A stretch of DNA of 64,000 nucleotides from Norana najaformis. Taxonomy: Eukaryota; Annelida; Clitellata; Crassiclitellata; Hormogastridae. Positions 1-14,400 of this stretch are shown one piece after another. The first letter of the stretch is position 1, and the number at the start of each line of letters is the position of its first letter. The stretch is from positions 17,800,374 to 17,864,373 of the forward strand of contig OZ029917.1 of assembly GCA_964023275.1 (NCBI GenBank), read 5' to 3'. Under the pieces are notes generated by a model that had not been told where the DNA came from, made no database searches, and saw nothing but the letters and a program-made list of their open reading frames with translations. A program made the translations under genes and the position numbers.

Positions 1-1284
1 GAATAAATACATATGCATACAGACTTGCCTACTTACATATATACATATATATACATATGTATACATATATGCAAATATATATATATGCATATATACATAT
101 ATATCGATGTCGGTCTCTTGTTGCAGTGTAGTGGGTAGAGAGGACCTTTCAGCCAGCCAGCGGGTCCGACTAGGAGAAGCTATGCTCGCCAAAATTCATT
201 CTTATTTGCGGCAATTACCATAGTCGACTGTGGGATGAAGGCTCATTGTTTCTGTGATAAGAGTCGATCAGGGAGTCCATACAAAGCCTTTTCATCGATT
301 CATTCATTATCTTCTACGAGTTGATCATGCAACATAGTAATAATAGTCTTTTTCAGTGGCATTCAATAGTCGGTGCATTCATGGCAGATGTCGTTCAATG
401 TTCTGCGAGGATATCGGCTGAAGACCATTCTTATTGATCGTGGTCTTGGATTAATTATCAGGCTGAGAGCACCTCTGAAGAGTTTTGTTGAAGAAGCGCT
501 ATATAAATGCGCAGTTTTGGTTTCCATTACGATTACCAGCAGAAACCGAACACTCGATGGAGATGAAAACATCGGGGAGGAGATTGGGTCATTTTCGCTG
601 ATCTTTGCTAAACGAATGCCGCTGTAGTTTCGCATTAAACGACTATGGCTTTGGTGACTATCGGAATAACTCGTAATTTTAGACCTATTTTGACAGACAG
701 GATTCCCATTGCAAAGATGTTATGTTGTCCATATTATGTGTGTCTATAGCCATCGCCTTAGACATGAGTGCTTTCGATGGAATCAAGATAGAACATTCTC
801 TGCAGAGCGAACATTCGATTGCTGCCCTCTCTTCCAAGAACAGCCTTCTCGATTTTATGGTCGTCGAGTGTGGTATTTGGTGCAGACGAGACATGAAGTG
901 GAGCTGGCCTTTGATGCGCCGCTTCAGACATCAACCATCCAAAAGACTCGTATATTATAATAGGCTTCATCTGACAGACTCATGGCCATGGCTGCCGCTC
1001 CTAAGTTCCAAAGTGGCAGAAAGACAACAGACGCAGTAAACTTACAATCAGGCAGGCAGTCAGGCTGGCAGGAGACAGGCAGACAGGCAGGCAGGCAGGA
1101 GACAGGCAGGCAGGCAGTCAGGCAGACAGGAGACAGGCAGGCAGTCAGGCAGACAGGCAGGCAGACAGGCAGGCAGACAGGCAGGCAGACAGGCAGTCAG
1201 GCAGGCAGGCAGGAGACAGGCAGGCAGGCAGGAGACAGGCAGTCTGGCAGGCAGTCTGGCAGGCAGGCAGGCAGGCAGGCAGGA

Positions 1285-1317
<33 letters not shown>

Positions 1318-2133
1318 ACAGACAGACAGACAAGCTGGTTGCTTGGCAAGCATGTCCACAGATGAATAGAGTTTCTCAGGGTCTTTCTAGAGGTGGTCAT
1401 CGTTGTTGTCGTCCTGGTGGCCGTGGTGGTCGTAAATGTAAACCTGATCATTAAAAGATTAGATTGACCCTTTTAAGCTCCTATGGAACAATATATTGAA
1501 CGTTGTTTTCACCTAACAAGGGCGATAGTTCAAATATCACGATCAACGCGAAGAATGGAATTAAAAAGACATAAGAGGAGATGGAAGAAAGTTTGTGAAG
1601 TAAGCGATGCAATAATGGAAAGATAATGCGACTCTCAACCTATGGCAAGACCGAATTTTAACCTCTGACACCCTAAACCGAAGTTCAACCCAAGGCACGA
1701 TTAGCTCAGAGTTTAGGCCTATATGGTTTTTTATAGTCGGAATACCTTTTCTGTTTATAATCTTTTGTAAACTGTGGTGTTTACCCGTAATATAATTTTA
1801 CGTGTTTACCTTTAATTCTACCTCTACCATAATTTTACCTTACTTGGTTATCGAAGACTAATTTTACCACAAATTTTGACAGATCCGGAAGTCTACAAAG
1901 TATGCAAGGCCATACTTAACTTCACAAAAAATGTAGACTACCGTATATCAAAATTTCTTAAAACCTATTTGTTGTGAAAAGATGCTTTGACTGGAGCCAA
2001 AATTAAAGGGCCTAAAGCACCTAAGGCCCCTAGATTTTTGAGTAAGGGGCAATGCCTCTCCCCCTAAGCCAACTCCCGTTATCTTACATTGCATGTTTAA
2101 CTGTAGGCCTAGCTGGTTTCTTGTCGTTTGTAG
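1..2133. other. Left flank, probably MMD intron; no exon recognised
   Basis: AT-rich DNA beginning with TATA/CATA-type simple sequence (about 1-105), then unique sequence and a CAGG-type minisatellite. I looked for the N-terminal MMD exon (family motif with Glu-His and Asn before the first membrane segment) and did not find it, so that exon probably lies left of the window. The short reading frames here show no protein-like features. Confidence 0.5.
1048..1333. repeat. GGCA/GACA minisatellite
   Basis: Tandem array of interleaved GGCA, GACA and GTCA tetramers with recurring GGAGACA inserts. It has no stop in several frames on both strands because the motif itself is stop-poor, so the Gln/Gly/Arg-rich and Cys/Leu/Pro-rich frames across it are repeat artefacts. 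Confidence 0.95.
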
Positions 2134-3240
2134 CTGTGGATTGTGCCGAGCGTTGGTGGACTGTGGTGGATGACGAATCTTTCGGTGAACGAGGTTCAAC
2201 GGTTAACGGCGATCATCTATGGCCTATCGCTCTTCATCCTCTTCACCGTTTCCACGATCTTCCACACGCTCGCCTACTGCGGCAAATATAGGTAAGACAA
2301 CTATATATCCTGATAATTCTTCTTCCTCTTATCTCTCTCTCCTCTCCAACCCCAAACACCACCCCCGTAGCTGCCACGCTGTTTATCGGCCTGACTTTTG
2401 GATCTTGACCTGGAACCGAACCCTTTTGCCTATCGATTTTGTTTTGACTGAGCGCCTGTGAATAAGCTGGTCCCGCGGCGCGGCTTTCGTTGGGCGCTTT
2501 AGAAATCTCGGCATTACGATTACGATGTGTATTATACTGTAAGCAGCGCCTCTGGCTGGTTCTTAAGAGGCGCTATACACATCAACTAAAGTCCAGACTG
2601 AGAATAAATATTAACTTTCATATCCCTAGTATGTATTGCATTTGACTGAACTCATCCTACATTTTCAACTACTGTAGTTAAGTTGCGTCTGTTTAGATCA
2701 TTTAGATAGCCAAGTGTTTTTGATGGTCTTTAGTAGGCCCTATATTGTATGTAGTGTCTTAATGCACGATAAGCCTACATACAATACAGAAGGGTCGCTA
2801 AATTTCAGTTTTACAACCGGTGCCAATAGACCCATTTCAATCACTGACTCAAGAGTTTTTGCCTAACAGAATGGTCGCCTTCTAAGCCAATGCAAGAACT
2901 CAAGGCTGACAAGCAAATTTCTTATAGACAAAATTTGTTTATTTTTGATTTGCCTGCTGTTTGTTATTGTGGATCATTCTCTTCTTTTGCATAGATTCCA
3001 GCGCTAGTTTTGGGTTTCTGGTCCAGCTCTTTACTGGTTTGCTGCTTATCTCAGCTTATCTCAACACTCAGTCAGTATATTTAAACTTGTGGGGCACTGG
3101 ATAGAGCGCTCAGCTTATAACGCGGAGGGTGCAGTTCGAGCCTCTCCTTAGACGGTTAGGGACCTTGAGCAAGTCCTTCACTCCTAATTATTTCGCTCCT
3201 CAAATTCAGATTTACTGACCTTGCGCGCGTAATAAATGCA

Positions 3241-3289
<49 letters not shown>

Positions 3290-5415
3290 TCTCGTTCAAC
3301 GCCTGGCATTGACAACTCAGCGCTTCAATGCAATTGATTTCCGCAGCACATTTCCTGTGCCAGAACTTGACGAGTAATGACCGTTCCAGATGTTGTTGCT
3401 CTTCTTCGGTAGGTTTTTAAGCCCCAAGAGATCATATGTACTTCGGGCCCTAGAAACAAAATAATAATAATAACAAATAAATAAAAATAAATAATTATTC
3501 GTCTAGTGCTCGGTTGACATGTGGCATCTCACCGAGTTCTGGCTTGGTCCTCTTTTGCTTACATTATACACCACACAACTAGGTACACATTGCATGACAG
3601 TCATTCACTAGGACATCATTTCTATAGCTGATGATACTCAAATTTGCATTTCGACAGTTCACTCGTCTGTACCGCTGTAGTCTACTGCCTTTGAAGAGGT
3701 GCATTCTCTTCTTTAACCATTTCTCTTCTTTAACCTATTGAAAACTAAATTTATATTACTGGGCGCTCCAAGCAACTGAAAAGTTTGAATGGCTTAAATC
3801 TTTAAAACTGGTGACCAACTTGTTGAGTTGGCTGATACTGTTCGTAACGTGGGCTTTGTTTTTGATTCTACTATTTCTATCTCCGACTATGTGTAAGATG
3901 GTATTTGCATGTCGTCATGCATATATATTCGTGACATACACAAAATTAGGCGTTAAGTTTCAATATGTTCCCATGTCTTCAAAGATGTCTCTGGCAAAAG
4001 CATTGGTCTCCAGTGGCATTGATTACTGTAGATCACTACTTGTTGGTATCACAGAGTAAAAATGCAGAAACTCCAAAGAGTTAAGAACGCTTATAATTAT
4101 TCGGCCAGCTTTTTCAGATGCTGGACCGAAATTTGGGAACTCTCTCATTGAGTCTGATCGTTCTGCTCAGCCGTTTCTGTCATTTCGTTATCGGCTTATT
4201 AGGCTTACCTACCTTTTCAGATTGCTATCCACTACAGGATGCCTCTCTGTCTTTGAGAACTGATCTTATGGATATTGATTTAATTACGGCTTGGTTTTTG
4301 TGTACAATCGGTCGGTCCTCCCTGCATTAGACAGCGGCCGATAGAAGTTACGAATTAATCATAATTATTAATAATTTATTGATTTGATTTCTATAATTAA
4401 GTAAGCAAGTAAGTTATGCATTTTTAATACGCCATATGTCCATCGGCTGAGCGAGGAATCGTAGGCGTGGACAAACACACAAACAATTAAATATAGGGCT
4501 ACATAACACAGCAAACAAATTAAGAAAGATGCACAGGCAGACATACAGACATACAGACCGTGCTTTTGTTGTAATGTAACGAGCGCACCAGATAAAACAT
4601 GACTAATCACAGCACCATTTAATTGTACAGAATCACAGGTCAAGTAAATGAAATTGTCTCTGGACTGGCGTTCAATTTGTGGGAATTTCTGTTGTCTTCT
4701 AATTCTTCATTCTACGGCAGCATGGTTAACATCATCTGACGTAAACAACGCCAGCAGCAGAACCGGATATTTTCTTTCCACCAGTCAATGACACTTCTAA
4801 CTGACAAAGACGATGGAACAAAAGAGGGATGGATGGAAAGATGGAGAAGAGATAGACGGAGGGAGAAGAGAGAACCGCTAGAGCAAAGAGAAGAGACAAG
4901 AGAGAAATATATATATAGGCCTATATATATATATATTGTGAGGGAAAGAGAGAGATAAGAGTGGGAAACTGCAAGAAGATGGGAAAGTGGGGGAAAGAAA
5001 GAATGAAAAGAGAGCGAAAGAGGAGAAGGTAACGGATGCATAGAAAATCCAGTCTGATAAGAATGATTATCTCGAATATTTTCTGGATCGTTCGCCATCT
5101 GTAGGAATTTATGCGAACAGACAGATGTCGGAATGGCATTTCAGATAAACGTCAGTGAATGAATGACCGACCTCCAATCTGATGTTCTCCGCATTCAGTA
5201 GGCCGAATTACATCGCCCGTGTATCTATAATCCATGCGACTATCTACAACTAAAATAAAGAAAACAAAAATAGCAAAATGATAATTAATCAAACTTTACG
5301 AACAATAACTAAAATTATTGAGTTGAATATAATGATGCTACACATTGAAACTCAGGCAACTGCTATCAGCGAAGATAGGAGAGATAGAAAGAGAGAGAGA
5401 GAGAGAAAGAGAGAA

Positions 5416-5452
<37 letters not shown>

Positions 5453-8400
5453 AGAGAAGAGAGAAACAGGAGAAACAGGAAAAAGAAGAGTTGATTTTCT
5501 GGGTAATGACCTGACTACGGTTTGATTTAGGTGCACCATCGGTTGGTTCCCATTGTGCATTAGACACTGACGCTAAAATGTTGCTAATTATTTGTTTATT
5601 GTCTAAGCAACTGAAATCAAAGTAGATCTCTTTCGATATCAGAAATCTTATGGTCGTTTTGTGGGCTCTTCTTCTTTCAACATAGGACGAAAACTCTTCT
5701 GACTTTCTGGAAGAGGACGAGGTGTAAATGTTGTTAAATTTCTCACCATTCTTGTATGAATGCTTTTGAATCTCAATTACTGGAGTCTATCCTCATACCG
5801 GTTGAATCCACATCCCTCAAACATCTTTGTTGCTTTCTCTGCACCCGCTCACTTAACTGATTGTCCTTTAGTAGATAGGCCTCCATGCTTTAGCGCAATA
5901 CTCCAATTGTGGACGAACTAGCACAGTTTCAACTTGACTTCCATGCTCCTTGTACAAATGGTACTTTTAATCATTCCCAGCATCTTGTTCGCCCTTTTCA
6001 AGGCGACTAAACATTGTGATCCATCTTTAAGGTTGTTGAGCATAAGCACATCCATAACTTTTTCCCATTCTTTCACAGGCAAATGGTTTCCGTTAGTCAT
6101 ATACCTAACCTCCGGATTATTGTATCCCACGTGCATCACCTTGCATTTATCAATATTAAAACAGCATCTGCCATTCTTCTGACCATGTGAGTAGTTTATG
6201 CAGATCTTTCTGCAATCTGAAAACATTCTTCATTGACAGAATTTTTCTATGTAGCTTTGTATAGTCAGCAACTTTCAGAATTTCAGAATTTGAAATTTGA
6301 ACAGTTCGGTCAACGTCGTTTACAAAAATGATAAGCAAGAGAGGACTCAACACAGAGATCCCCATAGGTCACCACTGAACACACTTAGATGATAGGCCCT
6401 GGATTACAATTCTTTGCCTCCTTCCGCTGAGACAAATTTTTATCCATTTCAAACAGCTTCCTTGAACGCCACGAGCCTTGATCTTTTTGAGCAAACACTG
6501 GTGTGAAATCTTATCAAAGTCCTTCCGAAAATCCAGATATGAGACACCAGCATCCACATATTCTGTTACTTCATCAAGAAATCGTAGGAAGTTGGTCAGA
6601 CACGACTTGCCTTTAGCAAAACCGGGATGCTATTTTTATGAGGGCATGCCTGGCAAGATACTACCATTGCATTTCTCAGAAACGACTCCCATTACCTTGA
6701 AAATTTTATCTGTTAAGCGGACATTCGCGGGATCATCTTTGGCAACCATTTTAAAAAATGGTGATACATTTTTGCAGTTTATCAATCCTGTGGAACAATT
6801 CCTGTTACTAGCAATTCTTAAAACAGTTGAGTTAGAGTATCACCTTTAACGTGTGCTAACTCAATTGGCATCGTGCTTCGAATGCCGTCAACCTCTGGAG
6901 CTTTATTTGGTTTAAGATTCTTCAATTTGTTAACAACCAATTCTTCAGTTATTGTAAAGGATTGAAGTTCATCCTCTGCATCATTAGGGAATGTATGCTG
7001 ATCTTTTGACAAGTTGTCTAGATTCTCTTCTCTAAAATAGAAAGGCAAAATAGAAAAACTTTTGAGGAAATACGATATTTCATATATCCTATTTTCTCAA
7101 AAGTCCGTTAGATTTGACAACGGAGCAGAAGGATGGATAACTGAATTTATTGTGAACATTTTAGTCCATCGGGTAAAACGGAGATTATCCTAAGCAGAGT
7201 AATCGATCGAAAGGCAGATGTCTCTGCAAGAAAATCAGATTCTGTCGATTCCAGCGGCAAATGGATGAATAGATAGGACTGAATGGATGTACATCAAGTT
7301 ATTCCACTTGAGCAAAGGCCATTATTCTAGGCTGGGGGAGCGGCAAGTCTCAGAGCCGTTTTGCGGAGTCATGCGTGTAGTAAACGGACAATTACCTCCC
7401 CTTTTCTAAGCTTACCTAGTCTTACCGTGTATGGCACGGTAGCCGATTGGATGTCAGTCCCAAATTCAGCGCTTATCCAGGAGCTCACAGTCCTACTCGA
7501 ACACTCGGTCACCTACAACAGCCAGCTCTCCGTGACGGGAGAACCTTAACATCCACGTGGAAGATCCGGGGTGCCCTTAGGCCGAGCAACTGAGTACTCA
7601 TTGACAGCTTCGGCATGAAGCAGTACGTCACCGTGCCTATGCATATGACCGGCGATGCACTGTCCCCACGAAGGGTGCCGGTCCTGCCGCGGCGGCGGCG
7701 GGTGACCAAGCCCTTCTGCGCCTGGCGCCGCGGGACCCGCTGTCCCGGGCAGCCAGCCGTCTAGTTCCAAGGCCCCTTCAGTCGGTCGGCCGGCGTCTCA
7801 GCTGGGCGCTGGCCGAGGTCCTGGTTGGTTTCCACAGTTTAACGACATCTTATGGCATAAAAGGCCGTTGACGTCTGTAGAGAAAAAAATTGTAAATAGT
7901 TCTCACTGTTTATACTATCAACAGAGGGTCGGTATCTCGTTGCGACCCCTGTCCCGCGCTCCTGTGGCTCTGGCCGGAGGGGATGGTAATAAGGCTGGGC
8001 TTGCGGTAGGTGCCTTCGAAGACGGAGTGGTGGCTAAAGGGGGCGTCTGTGAAACGGGTGATGACGGCCCTGTGACGCAGAAGCGCTCTTTGACATCGTT
8101 GAGTGTGCTGGGCTTTGTAGGCGGCCGATATGGGCTTGGTGCGCAGGACCTAGGTGCTGCCGACCTTCTGGTGTTAGACGGTATTGACGGGATCGGTGAT
8201 GGCGACCCCAGGGCCTCGGGCGGGGGCCCAGGCGCTTTTGGTGAGGGCCGTGATAATGTGGGCCTGTAGGCTTCCTGACTGATAATCTCCTCGGTCTTGT
8301 TGTTGACCGGCAGCGAGCACAGGTAGGTGTTTCTTTCTGCGATCCTGAAGTCGGACAGCTGGGCTAACTCGAGTAGCCTCGCACCGTGTGCGGTCAATGC

Positions 8401-11400
8401 CGTGTGTCACACATATGTGCATGAGCAGTGCCGCCAAAACTACCTGCCTATCACGGTCGTAAGATGTCATGCCTCGCATTGATGTAGGCGCTATAGCCAT
8501 GTCCTTCAAAACCATCACGGGAAAGGGGTCGCTGCTGCGCCTGCAGTTGGCTTCGCTGTGGGTTGTTAGTTCCAGCGGGATTTACCCCCGCAAAGCCTTG
8601 TCACCCTCCCCAGGCCGTAGCCGTGTGTCTGAGTAGGGGGAGCCTTCTGGGGCCTGTTTTTCGCCTGCCGGGTGGGATACTGAATGTACGTCTACAACTG
8701 TATTATTGGATTAGGTGATGTGTGGAAGAGCGGTTTTATGTCTCGTGTTTATGGACGTGCGATCGACATCTGGGAACGAGATGCACTACGCGTGGGCGGA
8801 TGGCCGTGTGTGGGTGGGCCTGTATGTGGCAAGGCGCGAGGGCGGCTTGCTTGTGGTAGCGCCGGGGGCCGGACGCTGCCGGGGACTGTGGCCGGAGGGG
8901 CAAGGGTGGCTGCCTCAAGCCGGCCGGCCCTCCGGCGTGCCTTCCCCGGGCAGTACCTATGTTTCTGCAGTAGGCCGGGCCCCGGACCACAAGCATGGTA
9001 TCTCTGTATCTTTAAGGGGCATAGGCCCGTGCTAGAGAGTGCAGCAGGGGCTGCTGCGGATTCTATGCCCCACCGGTAGCAATAGGCTGCCCCAGCCAGC
9101 GATGGGGCATGGTGAGCGTGGGCTGTGGATCTGAAGCCAGACTGAGATCTATGAGGCCTGGCGGGCGTGTCGAAGATGGAACCTGGGTGCTGGGGCGATG
9201 GGCCTGACTGCTGGGCTAGGGCTGGGCGGTGGGGCTTGGCCGCTGGTGCGTGGGCAATGGACTCGACCGCTGGGCTGGCGGCGATATTGACTGCAAGCGA
9301 TGGGGCCTAGCATGCGCGTGGGCGATTGGCTGGCTGCTGGGGTGACGGGCGATGGGCCAGTTGCTTGGGGGTCGGGCCCCGGATTGCTGACCCACGCTTC
9401 TGGGTCCTACGCACTGTTGCATTCAACTCTGATGAGCAAACAATTTCAAACTGTCTTGAATCGTACTTGTTTAAATCTGTTAGTCATTCGTTAGCTATTG
9501 CTCGCTCATCCAATGGACACATGGCGTGTCAACAAATGTCTTACTTATTTGCATAGTTATGTGTGCAGCGCTTTTGTGAGATACTTTAAAGGCGCTATAT
9601 TAATCATTCTCATACATACATACATATACACATACATACATACATAATATATATACATACATACATACAAACATACATGCAACTGAGTGAAGCAGGAACA
9701 ATTGTTTCTGTTCCTCTGCAGTAGCAAAACCACTGTACAACATCGCTCACCTAGCTGCAGTACCGTGCTATTCAATGCGGGTGGTATACTTATGGTACCT
9801 TAATATTCAAAGTACATGTATTCAAAGTCGTCACTCAGCGCCGCTATGAATTCTATCGATTCCGTTGACCCAAGTGATCCAGCTGCGTGCCTCAGCGTCA
9901 GCTCAAACAAGTCTTATCTGAACCACCTGTTCGCAGACACGTGGAGCAGCAGCTTTGACTATCGGTACCTTCGCCGAATCTTAAGAACATTGACCCGATG
10001 TCGATTCGAAACCAACCCCCTAGAATTTGATTCTATGCTGGTGCCGACTGTGACAACGACGAAGACGACGAAAAGACTATGACGACGATGATGATGACGA
10101 CGACAACTTCTATAACGACTGTGATAACATTGTTTTCTAAAATTGCTGCTAGCATTGCCATGCGTCAGTAGTAGGCCTACAAGCATGGCCCTTCAGAGAT
10201 TCAGAGAGGCCCGGGCCATTGCAAATACGAGGCCCTAATCTCGAAGCATGCACATCATGAGCCTACTAAATCGCAGTGTAAATTATAATGCAAAAAAGGA
10301 GATATAAATATTAATAATTAATAATAAAATAAATTACAAGAATTAAAAAGATTTGTTGCTAATTACCAAATCATAAATAGAAAATCTTTGAATCGAATAA
10401 GAGCATTTCTTTCTTATTTTGAAGTAGACTAAAAACAGTGTGTAAAGATGAGGCCCCTTACCATGTTATGGCGGCCTACTGCCCTCCCCTCTGACAGGGC
10501 CTGCCTAAAAGTACAGGCCTAAGCGAATAGGCACTTAGTCCGTTGTAGACGTGCAAATGGGCCTATACAGACAGACTGTACAGACGCGCATGAGTACATC
10601 GTGGAAAGATCGGTTTGAGAGTATAGGTAGCATATAGCAGCAGCAGCAGTTGCAGCAGCAGCAGCAGCGCTGTCTGTTGGGATCGGTGAGTACTTTGAGA
10701 TCGTTGCATCTTGAAGGAAGCCGCCATTTGTTTTTCGGAGACCATGCAAATGCAGTTCAAGCACCTCGCATCCTTCCTCCTTGATTAGACTACACGACGC
10801 GACGTGCCAAACGGATGAGAGTCGTTTATCAGATACGCGGATATATATTTATATATGTATACATATGCAAAGTTTATATATACACACATATGATGTATGC
10901 ACCAAAGGAAGGCTTAACGGAGACCTAAGATAAGTGCAAGCCGAGCAACAACATCCCTTGTGGGTTCGTCCTACTGAGTTAAGTCAGGACTGAGAATTTA
11001 AGAGGCCCGTGCTTTGCTCCTCCGTATATAAGTATATATGCACATACATGCACACATATGTCTGTATATGTGCGCGTTTATAACATGCATATATGTATAT
11101 GTATATATAGATGTTCTATGCAGCAACCATATCGCACGCACATAAATGCAGTCGTTAAGGACTGGCTCACTTAAGAAGAGTTGCCAGTTTCACACGAACT
11201 TTAGACCAGACCCAACCACAGCCAATAAGATAAGTAAAACGAAGAAGTCCCGAGGGAAGAGCCTTTGAAGTACACGGATCTCTTTGTCTAACAGAATTCC
11301 TGTAAACAGCAGTAGACCGAGGAAGGTCTAGAATTGAATCTGGCGCGATTAGGGTGCAGCAGTTAATGTTAAGACTCGAAATGTTGATGTCGATGAGTAT

Positions 11401-14400
11401 AGTATAGGCCTACTCACTTGCCCATAAAATAATTCTCTTCTGTTGGTGAAAAACGATGAAGAAAACGATGCACCCTGCCGCAAATACACAAAAACTGTGA
11501 TATTATTAGCGAAATGTTTTATGGAATAAATATTATTGAATATGCATCTGTTCAAGGTCTACATTGTTCTATCTATCTTTATCTATCTTTAAATTTCTAC
11601 ATCTGATACCTATTATTGTTATTTTATATCTATTCTAAATAGAGACTTATTTTTAGTATCGATATTTATTCTAAGATTGATGTCAAATCTCTAATTCTAC
11701 ACTGTAAACAGTCTTTCTGAAATATCCTATCGGTTTTTGTATGACACCCTCTAAAATTCTCATCTATTCTAAGTATGATATCCAATCTATTATTATTGAT
11801 ATATATTCTATAACAGTAACTTATCCTGCAGCTGATAAATTACCCAAACGTAGTTTTAAATCACGACTATTAATTTATGTCTATCTTTGTGTTTCCAGAG
11901 AATTGAAAAACTTTTTCCACGTAGGCGATCGTGCTGTTATCTATGTCTTCATCGCCGCTTCCTATACACCCTGGTAAGGACGCAGTAGTGATATTCAATG
12001 TAGCATAATCTAATCTCAAAACTTCTTTAGCACTTTATGCAGTAAATCACAAGGCTTAGAGCGATAGCGAACCAATGCTTAATCGCCGATCCGTTCCAAT
12101 GAGGCACAGAGCAGCCTCTAAGTAGGATGACCACAATTAAGCAGATATAATTATGGACTGAAGTTATGATTAGGCAGACAATACATTCTAGAATTAAACT
12201 TGAACTGAAGCAAACTCTGAATTTAAAAACTGTTTTTAAGTGAACCAGACTTGAACTATAGATTTAGGATTATGAAAGAACCGAACTAAAAATGAGTTCA
12301 CAGTTAATGATGTCATAGTTTCACTTGACGTGAGAAGACCTTAATCAAATCTAAATCGAACTACCTTCACAATGCAGAACCTGAACCAAATCGAACCTAT
12401 AAAACTACAAACTGAACCAAATAAACCCTCACGCCTATCATCTCGATATGACGGCGTCGTTAAATAAACGTTATCAAATCAAAATAAACCCTCAGAAGCA
12501 AGTCTCTATTTCCATAAAATTCATCAGATTAAGGGCTCAAATTTAGAAATAATTCCATAAACTCAGCCCCTACACCAAGAGTTTCTGTAATTCAGACAGT
12601 TGCTGGTCTAATCCTGCTTTCCATCTACTGGCGTCAGCGTTTTGTGATGTTCACTGAAGTCTTGGATAGCTAGAAATAAACTTCTTCTGAATCTTTCAAA
12701 CACTGAATTTCTTCTTTTAGCTACAAGCCAACAGCTTCGCAAATTTAATTACCTAACATCTATTCAGTTGGATTTGTCAATCATATTGAATTTTCAAATC
12801 ACCCTGGCGCCATATTCAAATCAGCTCAATTTCACATACCGGATATTCGTAGAATCAGATCTCTGCCTCATAGTGTCATAATCCCACTAGCTAGTGCATT
12901 GGTTTTCAGAAGGCTTGACTACTGTAACTCACTTCTTATTGGCATCACAAAGAGAGATCTGCACAAACTACAAATGGTTCAAAACTGTTTGGCCATAGCC
13001 ATAACAGAAACACAAAAGTATCAGCATATTACACTAATATTGCATTCGTTACACTGGTTTCCCATCAAGCAAAAATCCAGTTAAAAATCTGTCCTATATA
13101 GTTAACAAAGTACTATATTTAAATCAACCAAACCTGTCTCTCCTTCATGCTCAACCGTCTTATCAACAAATATTAAACTCGATCAGTGGACACTATGAAC
13201 TGTTGTGCCTCGTACCAAGACAGCTTCTTCAGTTCGCTATGTCACCACCGACTGATCTCGGGTCCTGATATAATTGGCCTCCTTCTTGTCTCTGCTCAAC
13301 AGCCCATCCTGTCTTCCAGCCCACATGTGAGGCTCATAATGTAGAGGCATTTTGTGACACCCCTACAGCCACTATGCAGGCCTAGCGCATACAGAGCCTG
13401 TAATTACACCTTGAATGTCTGCGATGTGTAGCTGAGAGCAATCACAAATGACATTTACATGATCAGTGAACGACAATGAAAAGCAATCAGATTGCAAACA
13501 GTCAGCACAGCTCCTTGGTAATTCCGACTGAATAACCAGGATTTTCGAAGACCTCTGACATTTGAGCTGCACCGAGTAACAGAAATGAAATTTGCAAGCA
13601 TTTATCAGTAATGTGTCAGAATATGGCAGCAAAAGCGAAAGATGAGGCCTACTTGCAATCCTACTGATACAGTAGCAGCTTCTCAATTAGCGAGACAGTT
13701 AGAGGCAGCCACTCAATAGAATAAACAGATGCAGCTTATCCTGCAGACCCCTGCTGAGCGATATGCTTCGGTGTTATGATTATTCTAAACATGCTTCCTA
13801 TTCCATGGCAGGTTAACGCTGAAGGATTTCAATCGCTGCAGCACAGCAGTACTTTTCCTCGTCTGGATCGCTTCGGTGCTCGGCATCGTCTACCAATACA
13901 CCTACCACGAACAGTGAGCCTAATGTTATGATACACACTATCAGAGGCTTTGCCTTGGCTGGCATATACATGCCACAAAGGTAGAAGTAAAGGTAACACA
14001 TTTGCTTATACACCTCTACAAAAACTCATCAGAAACTTGGTCCCGAGGTTAAGAGATCTTTCGGCCGAGGCACAAACACGACCACATATTTTTTAACCTT
14101 CCAACTTGGTGGTCTACATAGCAAAGCTTATATGCATTATATTCATATATAAGGATCAGTAGGCAATTATGTATATACATAACATTGTATAAGCAAATAA
14201 GCAGCATGTGAGTAAGGCCCATTGGCTCCTGGCCATTTATAAGAACCCTTCTGATTTTCTGTGTTTGTAGATACAAGTGGTTAGAGACGTTGTTGTACAT
14301 GGTAATCGGAGTGGCACCATCAGTAATAGTTCTAGAAATGGTAAGCTGGTCTTATTTCCTCTCGTAGGCCCATTTTATGCTTTAATCGATGTTGCGGATT

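Larger units (their letters stand above)
2536..11898. other. Large MMD intron filled with repeats
   Basis: No host exon recognised. It holds a SINE, several LINE remnants on both strands, GA-rich tracts, a GC-rich island of foreign composition and CATA microsatellites, with AT-rich unique DNA at about 10200-11890. A short CAG/CTG run lies at 10638-10668. Confidence 0.6.

Noticed and set aside
982-1451. Gln/Gly/Arg- and Cys/Leu/Pro-rich frames of 60-127 codons on both strands
   Set aside because: They lie on the GGCA/GACA minisatellite and follow from its stop-free tetramers.
3089-3165. tRNA gene
   Set aside because: A and B boxes are present but no complete cloverleaf; the AAT tail marks it as a SINE.
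4712-5567. Ser/Leu-rich and Arg/Glu-rich frames
   Set aside because: Produced by GA-rich tracts; no splice borders or domains.
7868-8397. Opposed 133- and 159-codon frames as real genes
   Set aside because: High GC lowers stop frequency; no domain, no start context or splice pattern. Treated as an island of unknown origin.
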